This document shows, piece by piece, positions 11,609 through 21,400 of a stretch of DNA of 64,000 nucleotides. Each line of letters starts with the position of its first letter. Positions within the stretch are counted from its first letter, which is position 1. The translations under genes and the position numbers were made by a program. The DNA is taken from contig JAJEAN010000001.1 of NCBI GenBank assembly GCA_022822725.1, forward strand, positions 580,946-644,945, written 5' to 3'. Below the pieces are notes generated by a model that had not been told where the DNA came from, ran no database searches, and was given only the letters and a program-made list of their open reading frames with translations. Source of the stretch: Candidatus Latescibacterota bacterium. GTDB lineage: Bacteria; JAAXHH01.

Positions 11609-11803
11609 ATGAGCGAATTAATCGATGGAGTCTTTATCTTCCCTTTGATGTTCGTGGGCATGTCTCTCTTCATTACGGGTCTGCTCGCCATGGCCGGCGG
11701 CAACAACATGGAACGCATTGGCCTGTCCACCCCCAGGCGCGGCAAGATCGCCATGGCCGTGGGCGTGGTCTTAAACACCATTGGGATAACCCTGCTGACC
11801 TGA
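11609..11803 (+). CDS. Small two-helix membrane protein
   Basis: 64 residues with two hydrophobic helices (about 8-30 and 46-63) separated by a short charged loop (GGNNMERIGLSTPRRGK). A Shine-Dalgarno-like AAGGAG sits 10-15 bases upstream. It starts 21 bp after the PhyH gene. The next reading frame encodes a clear paralogue with the same loop pattern. I do not recognise the family; a membrane location is inferred from hydrophobicity only. Confidence 0.7.
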   Translation: MSELIDGVFIFPLMFVGMSLFITGLLAMAGGNNMERIGLSTPRRGKIAMAVGVVLNTIGITLLT

Positions 11804-11843
11804 CGTTACCCCGGACCCACATTCTCATCATCGGGCCAGAATC

Positions 11844-12008
11844 ATGAGCGTGTTGTTGATCGCCGCCGGGATCTACCTTTTTGTATCGGGCGTGATCGTT
11901 TGGGCCGGCGGCAGAACGGTGGAGCGGATCGGCCTCACCACGCGGAACCGGGGATTGATCGCGCTCATCCTGGGCACGGTATTGCTGGTGTACGGGGCAA
12001 CGATGTAG
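11844..12008 (+). CDS. Small membrane protein, paralogue of the preceding gene
   Basis: 54 residues starting MSVLLIAAGIYLF and ending in GATM before a TAG. Two hydrophobic helices flank a loop (GGRTVERIGLTTRNRG) that matches the preceding protein's loop (GGNNMERIGLSTPRRG). The shared GG-x-x-x-ERIGL(S/T)T-x-x-RG core shows that the two genes arose by tandem duplication. Function is unknown; paired two-helix proteins often hetero-oligomerise, but that is speculation. Confidence 0.65.
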   Translation: MSVLLIAAGIYLFVSGVIVWAGGRTVERIGLTTRNRGLIALILGTVLLVYGATM

Positions 12009-12023
12009 TCGTCTTTGTTCAAT

Positions 12024-12056
12024 CACACTCAATTTACACTCAATTTACACTCAATT
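12024..12056 (+). repeat. 11-bp tandem repeat, three copies
   Basis: The unit (C/T)ACACTCAATT is repeated at 12024-12034, 12035-12045 and 12046-12056, in the spacer between the small membrane protein genes and the lipoprotein gene. Confidence 0.8.
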
Positions 12057-12193
12057 CGCACACATGATAAGTCTGAATAAACGGTATATTCTCAGATATC
12101 GATACAAAACAGAATCTCCTGGATTCAGTCGCTCCTTTGGACCAATCCGGACAGTCGACAGTTTCTGGTCCCAACGGTCCTCTCGTCAGGTCG

Positions 12194-12532
12194 ATGCCCC
12201 CCAACATTTTCCGTCGTTACGGTGTTTCCCTTTCTCTGTCTTTGGTCGCGCCGATCGCCCTGGTCGCTTCGGTCATTCTGGTGATATTGATCTCGTGCGG
12301 TAAAGACAGTGGTACTAAGCCCACTCCGGTAAGCCCGCCTGCACCGGTAAGCCCGCCTACACCAGTTCAGCCCCCACCACCGGTTACTCCTCCACCGCCG
12401 GCTCCGCCCTTACCCATCCCGTCCCGGCTTACGATTACGCCTTCGTCCGTTACGTTTAACGCCATCGGCCAGACCAAACAATTGACGGTCGAGGTATTTG
12501 ACCGGAACAACACACCTTTATCCGATGTCTAG
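12194..12532 (+). CDS. N-terminal fragment of Big/LRR/metalloprotease lipoprotein (ends at in-frame TAG)
   Basis: From the ATG at 12194 this piece encodes a lipoprotein signal peptide with lipobox LISC (Cys35). A proline-rich linker of repeated PVSPPAP/PPPP units follows, then the first half of a bacterial Ig-like (Big_2) domain beginning RLTITPSSVTFNAIG. It stops at TAG (12530-12532). The very next in-frame codons continue the same Big_2 domain (IIWSGTRAGVVSVNNSGLV), matching the later repeats (WSSSDETV...NEQGLV). This is therefore the 5' part of one gene whose body is the next feature, split by a single codon. CAG to TAG is the simplest explanation. Confidence 0.75.
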   Translation: MPPNIFRRYGVSLSLSLVAPIALVASVILVILISCGKDSGTKPTPVSPPAPVSPPTPVQPPPPVTPPPPAPPLPIPSRLTITPSSVTFNAIGQTKQLTVEVFDRNNTPLSDV

Positions 12533-12586
12533 ATCATCTGGTCAGGTACCAGGGCGGGTGTTGTCTCCGTTAATAACTCGGGCCTG

Positions 12587-15500
12587 GTGAGAGCCCTGAA
12601 GAGCGGCACGGACCGTATCACGGCGACGACCCGTTCAGGCAACGCGTCCGCCAGCATTGAGGCAACTGTTTCCCAGGTTCCGGAGGGTTTGAGCATCGAA
12701 CCGGTTAAGACCACGTTTGACGCCATTGGCGATACGTTACAACTGGTCGCGCGAGTTATAGACCGGAACGACCACCCGATTGAAGGCGCTCCATTGTCCT
12801 GGTCGAGCAGTGACGAGACCGTCGTTATCGTAAACGAGCAGGGCCTGGTAACTGCAGTCAACAATGGAATGGCTGAGGTTCTGGCAAGATCGGGTGACTT
12901 CTCTGCAAGCGTCCAGATTGTGGTGTCTCAGGTAGCACACCGAATCGAAATCGAACCAGGGTTGAGGATCGTTTCTCAGCCGGAGGAACGTACCCAGCTG
13001 ACGGCTACCGTTCTGGATCGGAACGAACACCGGATCGGAGACGCGGCAGTGGCCTGGTCGAGCAGTGACGAGACCGTAGCGTCCGTAAGTGAACAGGGCC
13101 TGGTGACCGGGATATCGGAAGGTACGACTCAGATTACCGCTCGTTCAGGGAACGCAGCGGAGATAGTCACCATAATTGTCTTGATGCAGTCCGGGAACGC
13201 GGACCGGGACGCCCTGATCGTTTTCTACCACATCACCGGTGGTCCGGACTGGACGAACAGTACGAACTGGTTGAGCGAGGAACCCCTTAATGCCTGGTAT
13301 GGTGTTGAAACCAGCCCCGAAGGGAAGGTGACCTGGTTACGGCTGCCTGAAAACAACGTGACCGGTTCAATTCCGGCGGCATTGGGGCGACTTCAGCACT
13401 TGAGGTCCCTGCTCCTTGCATCCAACGGACTGATCGGACCCCTGCCCCGGGAGCTGGGGGATCTGGTTCATCTTGAACGGTTAGATCTGTTTGGGAACCA
13501 ACTTTCCGGCGAGTTGCCCCGGGAGATCGGCCAAATGGCGGATTTGACAATATTGAGTCTCGCTTCAAACGAGTTGTCGGGATCGTTGCCTCCGGAACTT
13601 GGCAATATGGCGCATCTCGAATGGCTGGATTTGTCTGCGAACCGATTTACTGGCGAGTTGCCCCGGGAGATCGGCCAAATGGTGGAATTGAGATTATTGA
13701 ATCTCGCTTCAAACGAGCTGACGGGATCGTTGCCTCCGGAACTTGGCAATATGGCGCATCTCGAATGGCTGGATCTGGCCGCAAACCGATTTACCGGCGA
13801 GCTGCCTCGTGAGATTGGTCAGCTGGCAAATCTGAGGGGGTTGACCGTTGCTTCGAACGAGTTAACCGGTCCGTTGCCTCAGGCTCTTGGCGATCTGGAG
13901 CACCTCGAAGAGTTGGATCTGAACTCGAACCGGTTTACCGGCGAGCTGCCTCGTGAGATTGGTCAGCTGGCGAATCTGAGGGGGTTGACCGTTGCTTCGA
14001 ACGAGTTAACCGGTCCGTTGCCTCAGGCTCTTGACAACCTGGTCAACCTGAAAGGACTGGACTTTCACTCAAACCAGTTGTCGGGGAGTATACCGTCGGA
14101 GCTTGGGGGACTGGTGAATCTTGAACGACTTACGCTATCCAGGAACCGGCTGACGGGAAGTATCCCTTCCAGTCTGGGAAAGCTTGTAGGCCTTGAACAC
14201 CTGATTCTGGCCAGGAACCGGTTGACCGGTACCGTGCCGCCTTCGTTCGGCGATCTGATCAACTTGAAGATACTGAGTCTGGGAGAAAATGTGGAGATGG
14301 CCGGGATTTTGCCACAGTCCATTACAGGCTTGATGCTGGATGAACTGTATCTCGCCAACACGCGCCTTTGCGTTCCGGACAACCCCGAGTTCGAGTCCTG
14401 GCTGAATCAGATACAGAACCCTGACGGCGTAGAAGTCTGCAGTGGGTTTCTAACCAAGACCTCCGTGATCCTGGTCCAGGCCACACAGTCTTCCGATTTC
14501 TCCGTGCCCCTGGTAGCCGGGGAAGACGCGTTGCTGCGCGTATTCATCAAGGCCGAAACAGACATGGACGTGCCGATGCCTCCAGTCACGGCGCGGTTTT
14601 TTGTTCAAGGCAGCCAGGTATTTAGTGTGGAGATTCAATCCGAGGGGATGGCCATTCCTCCAAATCTCGATCTGGGAACGCTTGAAACGTCTGCCAACAC
14701 ACTGATCCCTGGTAGCGTAATCCAGCCGAGCCTGGAGGTGGTCGTTGAGATCGATCCTGAAAACTCGCTGGGGGATCTCGTGGACCTGGAAGATCGGTTC
14801 CCGATGACCGGGAGGCTGCCGGTCGACGTAAGAAAGGTGCCTTCGCTCGATCTTACGCTGGTACCCTTTCTCTGGATGGATAACCCGGATCTGTACGCAT
14901 CCGTCCCGGAGCGTATCGAAGGACTGACGGCCGAATCCGACCTGTTTCGGCTGACCAGGGATGTCCTTCCAGTCGACAGATTCAGTCTTTCGATCCACGA
15001 TCCGGTGTGGACGGCGAACCAGCCCGAAGGGTTTTCGGCGTTGGAGGACACGAATCTGATCTATACCATGGAAGGCAAACGCGGACACTACATGGGGATC
15101 GTCAGTTTCGGCGGAGTGGCCCATTCACCGGGATTCGTAAGTGTCTCCTCACTTTCTCCTGATCTGGTTGCCCATGAGTTGGGCCACAACATGAGTCTGT
15201 TACACGCCCCGTGCGGAACCGGTATCGATTTAGATCCTGATTTTCCCTACGAGAATGGGGAAATAGGCGTCTGGGGATATGATCTGTTTAACGATATCCC
15301 GGTTTATTCTTCCACTCCGGACCTGATGACCTATTGCGGCCCACCCTACTGGATCAGCGACTACAATTTCTCGAAGTCAGTAATCTACCGGGCGACCGAG
15401 GAATCAGGATCTGGCATGGCCTCGGCCTTCAGTTCACCAGCAAAAGGCCTGCTGGTCTGGGGAGGTATCGATGAAACGGGGGAACTCTTTCTCAGGCCGG

Positions 15501-15910
15501 CGTTTTCGGTATATGCCCAATCCAGCCTTCCCGACGCGCGGGGGCCGTACCGGGTTGAAGGGGTGGATGTCGACGGCAACACGCTGTTCGAGTTCGACTT
15601 TCCCATCGGAGTAATCGAGCACAGTGATGGCGGCGTGTTTGCCTTCATCGTACCGATGCGCAGGGACTGGTCCAATCGGCTGGAACTGTTAGCGGTCTCG
15701 GGGCCCGAGGGGCACGCCGAACTGCATAGCGGGAGCGACCGGTCGGCAGTCCTGCTGCTTGATGAATCGACCGGAAAGGTTCGGGGTATCTTGCACGAAT
15801 GGCTCGAGCCCGGGGAAACGGTTCAGGCAGCCCGCCGCAATCTACCGGGACCGGGACTGACGGTCATTGAAAGTTCGGGAATCCCTGCTGTGACAGACTG
15901 GAACCGATGA
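12587..15910 (+). CDS. Big_2 / leucine-rich repeat / metalloprotease surface protein (main part)
   Basis: This continues the preceding fragment in the same frame; codons 12533-12586 are also coding if the TAG is ignored. In order it carries: two and a half Big_2 Ig-like domains (to about 13190); a plant-type LRR domain (about 13200-14440) with repeats of the form LxxLxLxxNxLxGxLPxxLG, each 24 residues; and a C-terminal region with the zinc motif HELGHNMSLLHAPCG (His codon at 15173). The latter resembles reprolysin/M12B-like metzincins, and a downstream DLMTYCGPPYWISDY is typical of such secreted bacterial proteases. With the N-terminal lipobox, the whole would be surface anchored. The GTG at 12587 is merely the first start after the TAG and is unlikely to be a natural one. 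Confidence 0.8.
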   Translation: MRALKSGTDRITATTRSGNASASIEATVSQVPEGLSIEPVKTTFDAIGDTLQLVARVIDRNDHPIEGAPLSWSSSDETVVIVNEQGLVTAVNNGMAEVLARSGDFSASVQIVVSQVAHRIEIEPGLRIVSQPEERTQLTATVLDRNEHRIGDAAVAWSSSDETVASVSEQGLVTGISEGTTQITARSGNAAEIVTIIVLMQSGNADRDALIVFYHITGGPDWTNSTNWLSEEPLNAWYGVETSPEGKVTWLRLPENNVTGSIPAALGRLQHLRSLLLASNGLIGPLPRELGDLVHLERLDLFGNQLSGELPREIGQMADLTILSLASNELSGSLPPELGNMAHLEWLDLSANRFTGELPREIGQMVELRLLNLASNELTGSLPPELGNMAHLEWLDLAANRFTGELPREIGQLANLRGLTVASNELTGPLPQALGDLEHLEELDLNSNRFTGELPREIGQLANLRGLTVASNELTGPLPQALDNLVNLKGLDFHSNQLSGSIPSELGGLVNLERLTLSRNRLTGSIPSSLGKLVGLEHLILARNRLTGTVPPSFGDLINLKILSLGENVEMAGILPQSITGLMLDELYLANTRLCVPDNPEFESWLNQIQNPDGVEVCSGFLTKTSVILVQATQSSDFSVPLVAGEDALLRVFIKAETDMDVPMPPVTARFFVQGSQVFSVEIQSEGMAIPPNLDLGTLETSANTLIPGSVIQPSLEVVVEIDPENSLGDLVDLEDRFPMTGRLPVDVRKVPSLDLTLVPFLWMDNPDLYASVPERIEGLTAESDLFRLTRDVLPVDRFSLSIHDPVWTANQPEGFSALEDTNLIYTMEGKRGHYMGIVSFGGVAHSPGFVSVSSLSPDLVAHELGHNMSLLHAPCGTGIDLDPDFPYENGEIGVWGYDLFNDIPVYSSTPDLMTYCGPPYWISDYNFSKSVIYRATEESGSGMASAFSSPAKGLLVWGGIDETGELFLRPAFSVYAQSSLPDARGPYRVEGVDVDGNTLFEFDFPIGVIEHSDGGVFAFIVPMRRDWSNRLELLAVSGPEGHAELHSGSDRSAVLLLDESTGKVRGILHEWLEPGETVQAARRNLPGPGLTVIESSGIPAVTDWNR
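13508..14083 (+). repeat. Four 144-bp tandem units in the LRR region
   Basis: Units begin at 13508, 13652, 13796 and 13940. Each encodes 48 residues, that is two 24-residue LRRs. Units 1-2 are nearly identical in DNA to each other, and units 3-4 likewise, which indicates recent tandem duplication. Confidence 0.85.
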
Positions 15911-16083
15911 TACCGAAGGGTTCTTCTCTTTCCGTTACAAAGGTGCACGACGCGCACGGAATCCTTGACCCGGTCAGCTATATTGGCTTCCTTCATGGCA
16001 AGATATCGACCGCTGGCACATGCGATCTTGCAACAATCCGGTCAGCTGGTCGCGGATCCCGGAAATCCAGTTCCTGAAAACCC

Positions 16084-19000
16084 ATGACCAACGACCTCTT
16101 CCATCCCGCCGTGGCCGCGTGGTTCGAGGACCGGTTCGACGAGCCGTCCGATATCCAGAAGCGCGCCTGGCCGGTCATCAAGCAGCGGCAAAGCACGCTG
16201 ATCGCGGCGCCCACGGGTTCAGGCAAGACGCTGGCGGCCTTCCTGTCCTCCATCGACGACCTGGTCCGGCAGGGCCAGTACGGCACGCTGCCGGAAGGCA
16301 CGCAGATCGTCTACGTGTCCCCCCTGAAGGCCCTCAGCAACGACATCCACGCCAACCTGCAGGTCCCGCTGAAGGGCATCCAGGCGATCCTGAAGGAGCG
16401 CGGCCGATCCGACGTCCCCATCCGCGTGGCGGTCCGCACGGGCGATACGCCCACGAGCGAGCGCGCCGCCATGACGAAACACCCGCCCCACATCCTGGTG
16501 ACGACGCCCGAGAGCCTCTACCTGCTGCTCACGAGCGCGGGCGGCCGGCGTATCCTGCCGAACGTGCACACGCTCATCATTGACGAGATCCACGCGCTGG
16601 TGGGCAACAAGCGCGGATCGCACCTCGCCCTGTCGGTGGAGCGGCTGGAACGGCTTACCTCCGGTCCGCTTACGCGCATCGGCATATCGGCCACGCAGAA
16701 ACCCATCGACCGGATCGCCCACTTCCTCACCGGCGCCGCCTATGACAAGGGCAAGGGCTGCAAGATCCTCAACGCCGGGCATCGGCGCAAACTCGAGCTG
16801 AAGATCGAAGTCCCCCGTTCCCCCCTCGGCGCCGTCATGTCGAACGAGGTGTGGGAGGAGGTGTATGAACGCCTCGAGGAACTCATCCTGCGGCACCGGA
16901 CGACCCTGGTCTTCGTTACCACGCGTAGCATGTCGGAACGGCTGGCCCGTCACCTGAGCGAACGGCTGGGCACCGAAAACGTCACTTCCCACCACGGCAG
17001 CATGTCGAAGGAGCACCGGCATGACGCCGAGCAGCGGCTCAAAGCCGGCGCGCTTAAGGCCCTGGTGGCCACGGCTTCCCTGGAATTGGGCATCGACATC
17101 GGCGCCGTGGACCTCGTCTGCCAGATCGGCTCCCCCAAGGCGATCGCGACGCTCATCCAGCGGGTGGGCCGGTCGGGCCACACGATTACGGGCACGCCGA
17201 AGGGCCGCCTTTTCCCCCTGACGCGGGACGAACTCGTGGAGGCGGCCGCGATCATGGATTCGGTGCGGCGGGGCGAGCTGGACCGGATCATCATCCCCGA
17301 ACAGCCGCTCGACGTGCTGGCCCAGCAGATCATCGCGGAGGTGGCCAACTGCGATTTCAGCGAGGACGAACTGTACCACCTTGTGCGAAAGGCCTATCCC
17401 TACCGGAGTCTGTCCAGGGAGGAATTCGACGGCGTCGTGGCCATGCTGGACGAGGGCTATACGCCGCGCCGGGGCCGCAAGCACGCCTACATCCAGCGAG
17501 ACCTGATGAACGGAACGGTCAGGGGTCGAAAGGGAGCCCGGATCAATGCCCTGGTGTCGGGCGGGACGATCCCGGACCAGTTCGACTACGACGTGATCAT
17601 GGAGCCCACGGAGACGTTCATCGGCACGCTGAACGAGGACTTCGCCATCGAAAGCACGGCCGGGGACATCGTGCAACTCGGGAACAACTCGTGGCGCATC
17701 CTGCGCGTGGAGAAGGGCAAGATCCGCGTGGAGGACGCCCAGGGCATGCCGCCCACCATGCCTTTCTGGTTCGGCGAGGCGCCGGGAAGGACGGTCGAAC
17801 TTTCCGCTTCCCTGTCGCGGCTGAGGGAAGAGGTCGCGAGCCGGATGGACGTGGGTGCCGGGACGCCGCACGGACGCGATAGCCGGGGGAAGCTCGACCC
17901 CGAATGGAAGCGGGAGGCCGAGGAATGGCTTATGGATTCCGCGGGCATATCCCACGTGGCGGCGACGCAGATCGCGGAGTACCTGGGCGCGGCCAAGGCG
18001 GCCCTCGGTGTGATCCCCTCCCAGAAGGACCTCGTAGCGGAGCGGTTCTTCGACGAGGCCGGCGACATGCATCTCGTGCTCCACAGTCCCTTCGGAAGCC
18101 GGGTCAACCGGGCCTGGGGACTGGCCCTGCGCAAGCGGTTCTGCCGGACCTTCAACTTCGAGCTGCAGGCCGCGGCGAACGAGGATTCCATCATCCTGTC
18201 CCTGGGCGCCACGCACAGCTTCCCCCTGGACGACGTCTTCAGCTATCTCAACGCCAAGTCGGTCCGGGAGGTCCTGGTCCAGGCCCTCCTCGACGCGCCC
18301 ATGTTCGAGGTGCGCTGGCGCTGGAACGCGTCGACCGCCCTGGCCGTGCTGCGGCGCAGGGGCGGGGACCGGGTGCCGCCACAGATACAGCGGTCCGTCG
18401 CCGAGGACCTGATCGCCCAGGTATTCCCCGACCAGATCGCATGCCTGGAGAACATCGCGGGCGACAGGGAGGTGCCGGACCATCCCCTGGTCAGCCAGAC
18501 GATAGAGGACTGCCTGCACGAGGCCATGGACGTCGATACGCTGGAATCGGTCCTTAAGATGATGAAAGCGGGGGAAATGAACGTGCACGCGCGGGACCTG
18601 CGCGAGCCCTCGCCCATGGCCGAGGAGATCCTCAACGCGCGGCCCTACGCCTTCCTGGACGACGCGCCCCTCGAGGAGCGGCGGACAAACGCCGTCCGGA
18701 ACCGCCGCTGGCTCGACCCCGCGGTCGCCGGCGACCTGGGACGCCTGGACCCCGAGGCCATCGACACCGTGCGAAGCGACGCCTGGCCGGAGGTGCGGAG
18801 TCCGGACGAACTCCACGACGCCCTGGTGCTCGCGGGGTATGTCACGGAAGAAGAAGGGCGAAAGGGCGATCAGTTCGGGAGCTGGACGGAATACTACGCC
18901 GTTCTGGAAGGCGACCGCCGGGCCGCCACGCTCGTGACGGAGGGCGGAAAGCGCCTGTGGACGCCCTTGGAACGGCGCATCCATTTCGAGCGGGTGCATC

Positions 19001-20640
19001 CGCGGGGAAAGTTCGAGCCGTCGGAGGATTTCCCGGACGATGTGAGAGGCAACCTGGAGAAGGGGTTTCAGGCCGCGGCCAGGCAGGCCGGCGTGTCCTC
19101 GACGGACGCCTCCGCGGCGGACGCAACCTCGGCGGACGCATCCGCGACTGACGCAACTTCCACTGACGGGTCTGTCACTGGCGCCTCCGCGACAGAAGCG
19201 TACGCGCTGGAGGCGTACGCGCTGGTGGAACTGATACGGGGAAGGCTGGAGACGCTGGGTCCGGTCACAGCGGCCGGCCTGGCCGGGTCCATCGACCTGC
19301 CGGTCGGCACGGTCGATCAGGCGCTGATCTCACTCGAGCGGGAGGGTTTTGTCTTCAGGGGACAGTTCTCGCCGGACGCGGACACGCTGGAATGGTGCGA
19401 GCGCCGGCTGCTGGCGCGGATCCACCGCTTCACGATCACCAGGCTGCGCCGCGAGATCCAGCCCGTTTCACCCGCCGACTTCATGCAGTTCCTCTTCACC
19501 TGGCATCACCTGGCGCCCGACACCCGGCTGAAGGGGGCCGACGCCGTGACGGCCGTGCTGCGCATGCTGGAAGGCGTGGAAGCGTCGGCCGCGGCCTGGG
19601 AAAGCGAGATCCTGCCGTCCCGCATCACCGATTACGACTACGCCTGGCTCGACAACCTGTGCCTTTCCGGCAAGTACGCCTGGGGACGGCTCCGTCCCCA
19701 CCGGTCGAACGGCGAGAACGGAAAGACGGCCGGTCCGATCCGGTCGACGCCCATCGCCATCGTGGACCGCATGAACCGCTCGCTGTGGATGTCCCTGAGC
19801 GGTGTGACCGGTGACGAGGACCTGGCGTTGTCCACCTATGCGAAAACAGTGCTGGACCTGATGGCCCGGCAGGGCGCGGTGTTTTTCGACGATATCGCGT
19901 CGCAGTCCGGACTTCTTCGGACCCATGCCGAGGAAGCTGTAGCGGAGCTGGTTTCAGCGGGGATGGCGACGTCGGACAGCTTCGCAGGGCTACGGGCCCT
20001 GCTGGTGCCGTCGCGCCAGAAGGAATCCCGACGGGGTCGGGGCCGCGGCAACCCCTTCGACCTGTCGACGGCGGGACGGTGGGGCCTGACGTCCCGCGTA
20101 CCGGCGGAAGGCGACCCGGAAGAGGACCTCGAGGCCTATGCCCGCGTCGCGCTCGCCAGGTACGGCGTCGTGTTCCGCCGCCTGACGGAACGGGAGAACA
20201 CCTCGCCGCCGTGGCGGGACCTCGTGCGGGTGCTGCGGCGAATGGAAGCCCGGGGCGAAATCCGCGGCGGCCGGTTTGTGAACGGCGTCTGGGGCGAGCA
20301 GTACGCCCTGGGTGAAGCCGTGACCCTGCTGCGCAGCATCCGGCGCAAGGAGAAACAGGGTACGCTCGTGGCCATCAGCGCCTCCGACCCCCTGAATCTG
20401 GTCGGCATAATCACGCCCGGACGGCGCGTCCCCGGCATCACGACCAACCGGATCCTCTACCGGGACGGTGAACCGATCCTGATCATGGAAGGCGGCGAAA
20501 TCAGGGAGACGTCCCCGGTGGCGGCCGAAGATCAGTGGGCGTTGCGGCAGGAGCTGGTCAAGCGGGAGTTCCCGCCGAAGCTCAAGGCCTATCTGAGCGG
20601 CCGGCGCCCGCGTGAAAAGGCCGCCGCGCAACGGTCATGA
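16084..20640 (+). CDS. lhr: Lhr-type large superfamily 2 helicase
   Basis: 1518 residues, the size of full-length Lhr (about 1500). Motif I APTGSGKT (42-49), motif II DEIH (167-170) followed by [24 protein letters not shown], and motif [10 protein letters not shown] are all present. These are followed by the winged-helix/beta-barrel core and the long Lhr C-terminal region. Lhr is an ATP-dependent 3'-5' DNA/RNA helicase linked to DNA repair. A low-complexity stretch of about 40 residues ([20 protein letters not shown] and onward; nt 19096-19229) is inserted between the core and C-terminal domain and is built from degenerate (T/A)DA(S/T) repeats. An alternative TTG or ATG start a few codons away cannot be excluded. 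Confidence 0.93.
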   Translation: MTNDLFHPAVAAWFEDRFDEPSDIQKRAWPVIKQRQSTLIAAPTGSGKTLAAFLSSIDDLVRQGQYGTLPEGTQIVYVSPLKALSNDIHANLQVPLKGIQAILKERGRSDVPIRVAVRTGDTPTSERAAMTKHPPHILVTTPESLYLLLTSAGGRRILPNVHTLIIDEIHALVGNKRGSHLALSVERLERLTSGPLTRIGISATQKPIDRIAHFLTGAAYDKGKGCKILNAGHRRKLELKIEVPRSPLGAVMSNEVWEEVYERLEELILRHRTTLVFVTTRSMSERLARHLSERLGTENVTSHHGSMSKEHRHDAEQRLKAGALKALVATASLELGIDIGAVDLVCQIGSPKAIATLIQRVGRSGHTITGTPKGRLFPLTRDELVEAAAIMDSVRRGELDRIIIPEQPLDVLAQQIIAEVANCDFSEDELYHLVRKAYPYRSLSREEFDGVVAMLDEGYTPRRGRKHAYIQRDLMNGTVRGRKGARINALVSGGTIPDQFDYDVIMEPTETFIGTLNEDFAIESTAGDIVQLGNNSWRILRVEKGKIRVEDAQGMPPTMPFWFGEAPGRTVELSASLSRLREEVASRMDVGAGTPHGRDSRGKLDPEWKREAEEWLMDSAGISHVAATQIAEYLGAAKAALGVIPSQKDLVAERFFDEAGDMHLVLHSPFGSRVNRAWGLALRKRFCRTFNFELQAAANEDSIILSLGATHSFPLDDVFSYLNAKSVREVLVQALLDAPMFEVRWRWNASTALAVLRRRGGDRVPPQIQRSVAEDLIAQVFPDQIACLENIAGDREVPDHPLVSQTIEDCLHEAMDVDTLESVLKMMKAGEMNVHARDLREPSPMAEEILNARPYAFLDDAPLEERRTNAVRNRRWLDPAVAGDLGRLDPEAIDTVRSDAWPEVRSPDELHDALVLAGYVTEEEGRKGDQFGSWTEYYAVLEGDRRAATLVTEGGKRLWTPLERRIHFERVHPRGKFEPSEDFPDDVRGNLEKGFQAAARQAGVSSTDASAADATSADASATDATSTDGSVTGASATEAYALEAYALVELIRGRLETLGPVTAAGLAGSIDLPVGTVDQALISLEREGFVFRGQFSPDADTLEWCERRLLARIHRFTITRLRREIQPVSPADFMQFLFTWHHLAPDTRLKGADAVTAVLRMLEGVEASAAAWESEILPSRITDYDYAWLDNLCLSGKYAWGRLRPHRSNGENGKTAGPIRSTPIAIVDRMNRSLWMSLSGVTGDEDLALSTYAKTVLDLMARQGAVFFDDIASQSGLLRTHAEEAVAELVSAGMATSDSFAGLRALLVPSRQKESRRGRGRGNPFDLSTAGRWGLTSRVPAEGDPEEDLEAYARVALARYGVVFRRLTERENTSPPWRDLVRVLRRMEARGEIRGGRFVNGVWGEQYALGEAVTLLRSIRRKEKQGTLVAISASDPLNLVGIITPGRRVPGITTNRILYRDGEPILIMEGGEIRETSPVAAEDQWALRQELVKREFPPKLKAYLSGRRPREKAAAQRS

Positions 20641-20687
20641 AATGATGACGCTTTCATAGACAGCTCGACCCGTCCAGGACGGCAAGC

Positions 20688-21323
20688 ATGAAGCAGATTG
20701 CAATTCTCCTGCTGACCGTCGGGGTCTCGCTGCCGTCCGCCGGCAGGAGTTTCGCCCAGGTCGAGGAAAAGCGCATGTCGATCAGTCTGGGCGGCGGGAG
20801 GAGCATCCCCACAGGCGGTTTCGCCGACGGCAAATCAACGGGATCGCTGTTCCTCCTGGGCGTTACCGTACGTGTCTCCAGGTCTGTTCATCTCGCCTTC
20901 AATGGCTATGACAATCTCTTTTCCGTAGCGCGCGGCCAGCACGACCGGGACCGTCTGAGCGACGAAGTGCTGCAGACACTCGGACCGCACGTGGATGCCA
21001 ATGTAAGCCTGGAAGGCGCCAACTTCGGATTGATGTTGAAAAATGCCACTTCCCCCGCGAGGTTTTACGGCGTGGGCGGCATCGGCTACTCCAGGGTAAT
21101 CGACCGGTTCTTCGGTACCGTTGACGGTACGAAGCTGACCGTGTTCGGCACAGAATCCTCTTTCAGCGTGCTCCTCGGCGGCGGCGTGCATGTTCCGGTG
21201 ACGCCTGTGGTCGGACTGGCGCTGGACGTCCGGTACATTCGCGCCTTCAATAACCGGAACGTCCAATGGATTCCGGTAGCCCTGTCCATCGTATTTGATT
21301 TCTGGAAGGTAAAACCAGGTTAG
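20688..21323 (+). CDS. Outer-membrane beta-barrel protein (exported)
   Basis: 211 residues with a clear signal peptide (MKQIAILLLTVGVSLPSAGRSFA before Gln24). The remainder alternates amphipathic strands rich in Gly and aromatics (ISLGGGRSIPTGGF, FYGVGGIGYSRVIDRFF, LGGGVHVPVTPVVGLALDVRYI) and ends in a strand containing VALSIVFDFW. This is the pattern of small OmpW/OmpA-like barrels. Cargo or function is unknown. It lies 47 bp after lhr and is probably a separate unit. It ends in TAG, showing that TAG works as a normal stop in this genome. Confidence 0.75.
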   Translation: MKQIAILLLTVGVSLPSAGRSFAQVEEKRMSISLGGGRSIPTGGFADGKSTGSLFLLGVTVRVSRSVHLAFNGYDNLFSVARGQHDRDRLSDEVLQTLGPHVDANVSLEGANFGLMLKNATSPARFYGVGGIGYSRVIDRFFGTVDGTKLTVFGTESSFSVLLGGGVHVPVTPVVGLALDVRYIRAFNNRNVQWIPVALSIVFDFWKVKPG

Positions 21324-21400
21324 ACGGTTCTTTTGTGCCGGACCACCAGCCTTGCCGGACCACCAGACCGGCCGGACCTTCGAAACCGAAGGCGGCTTCT

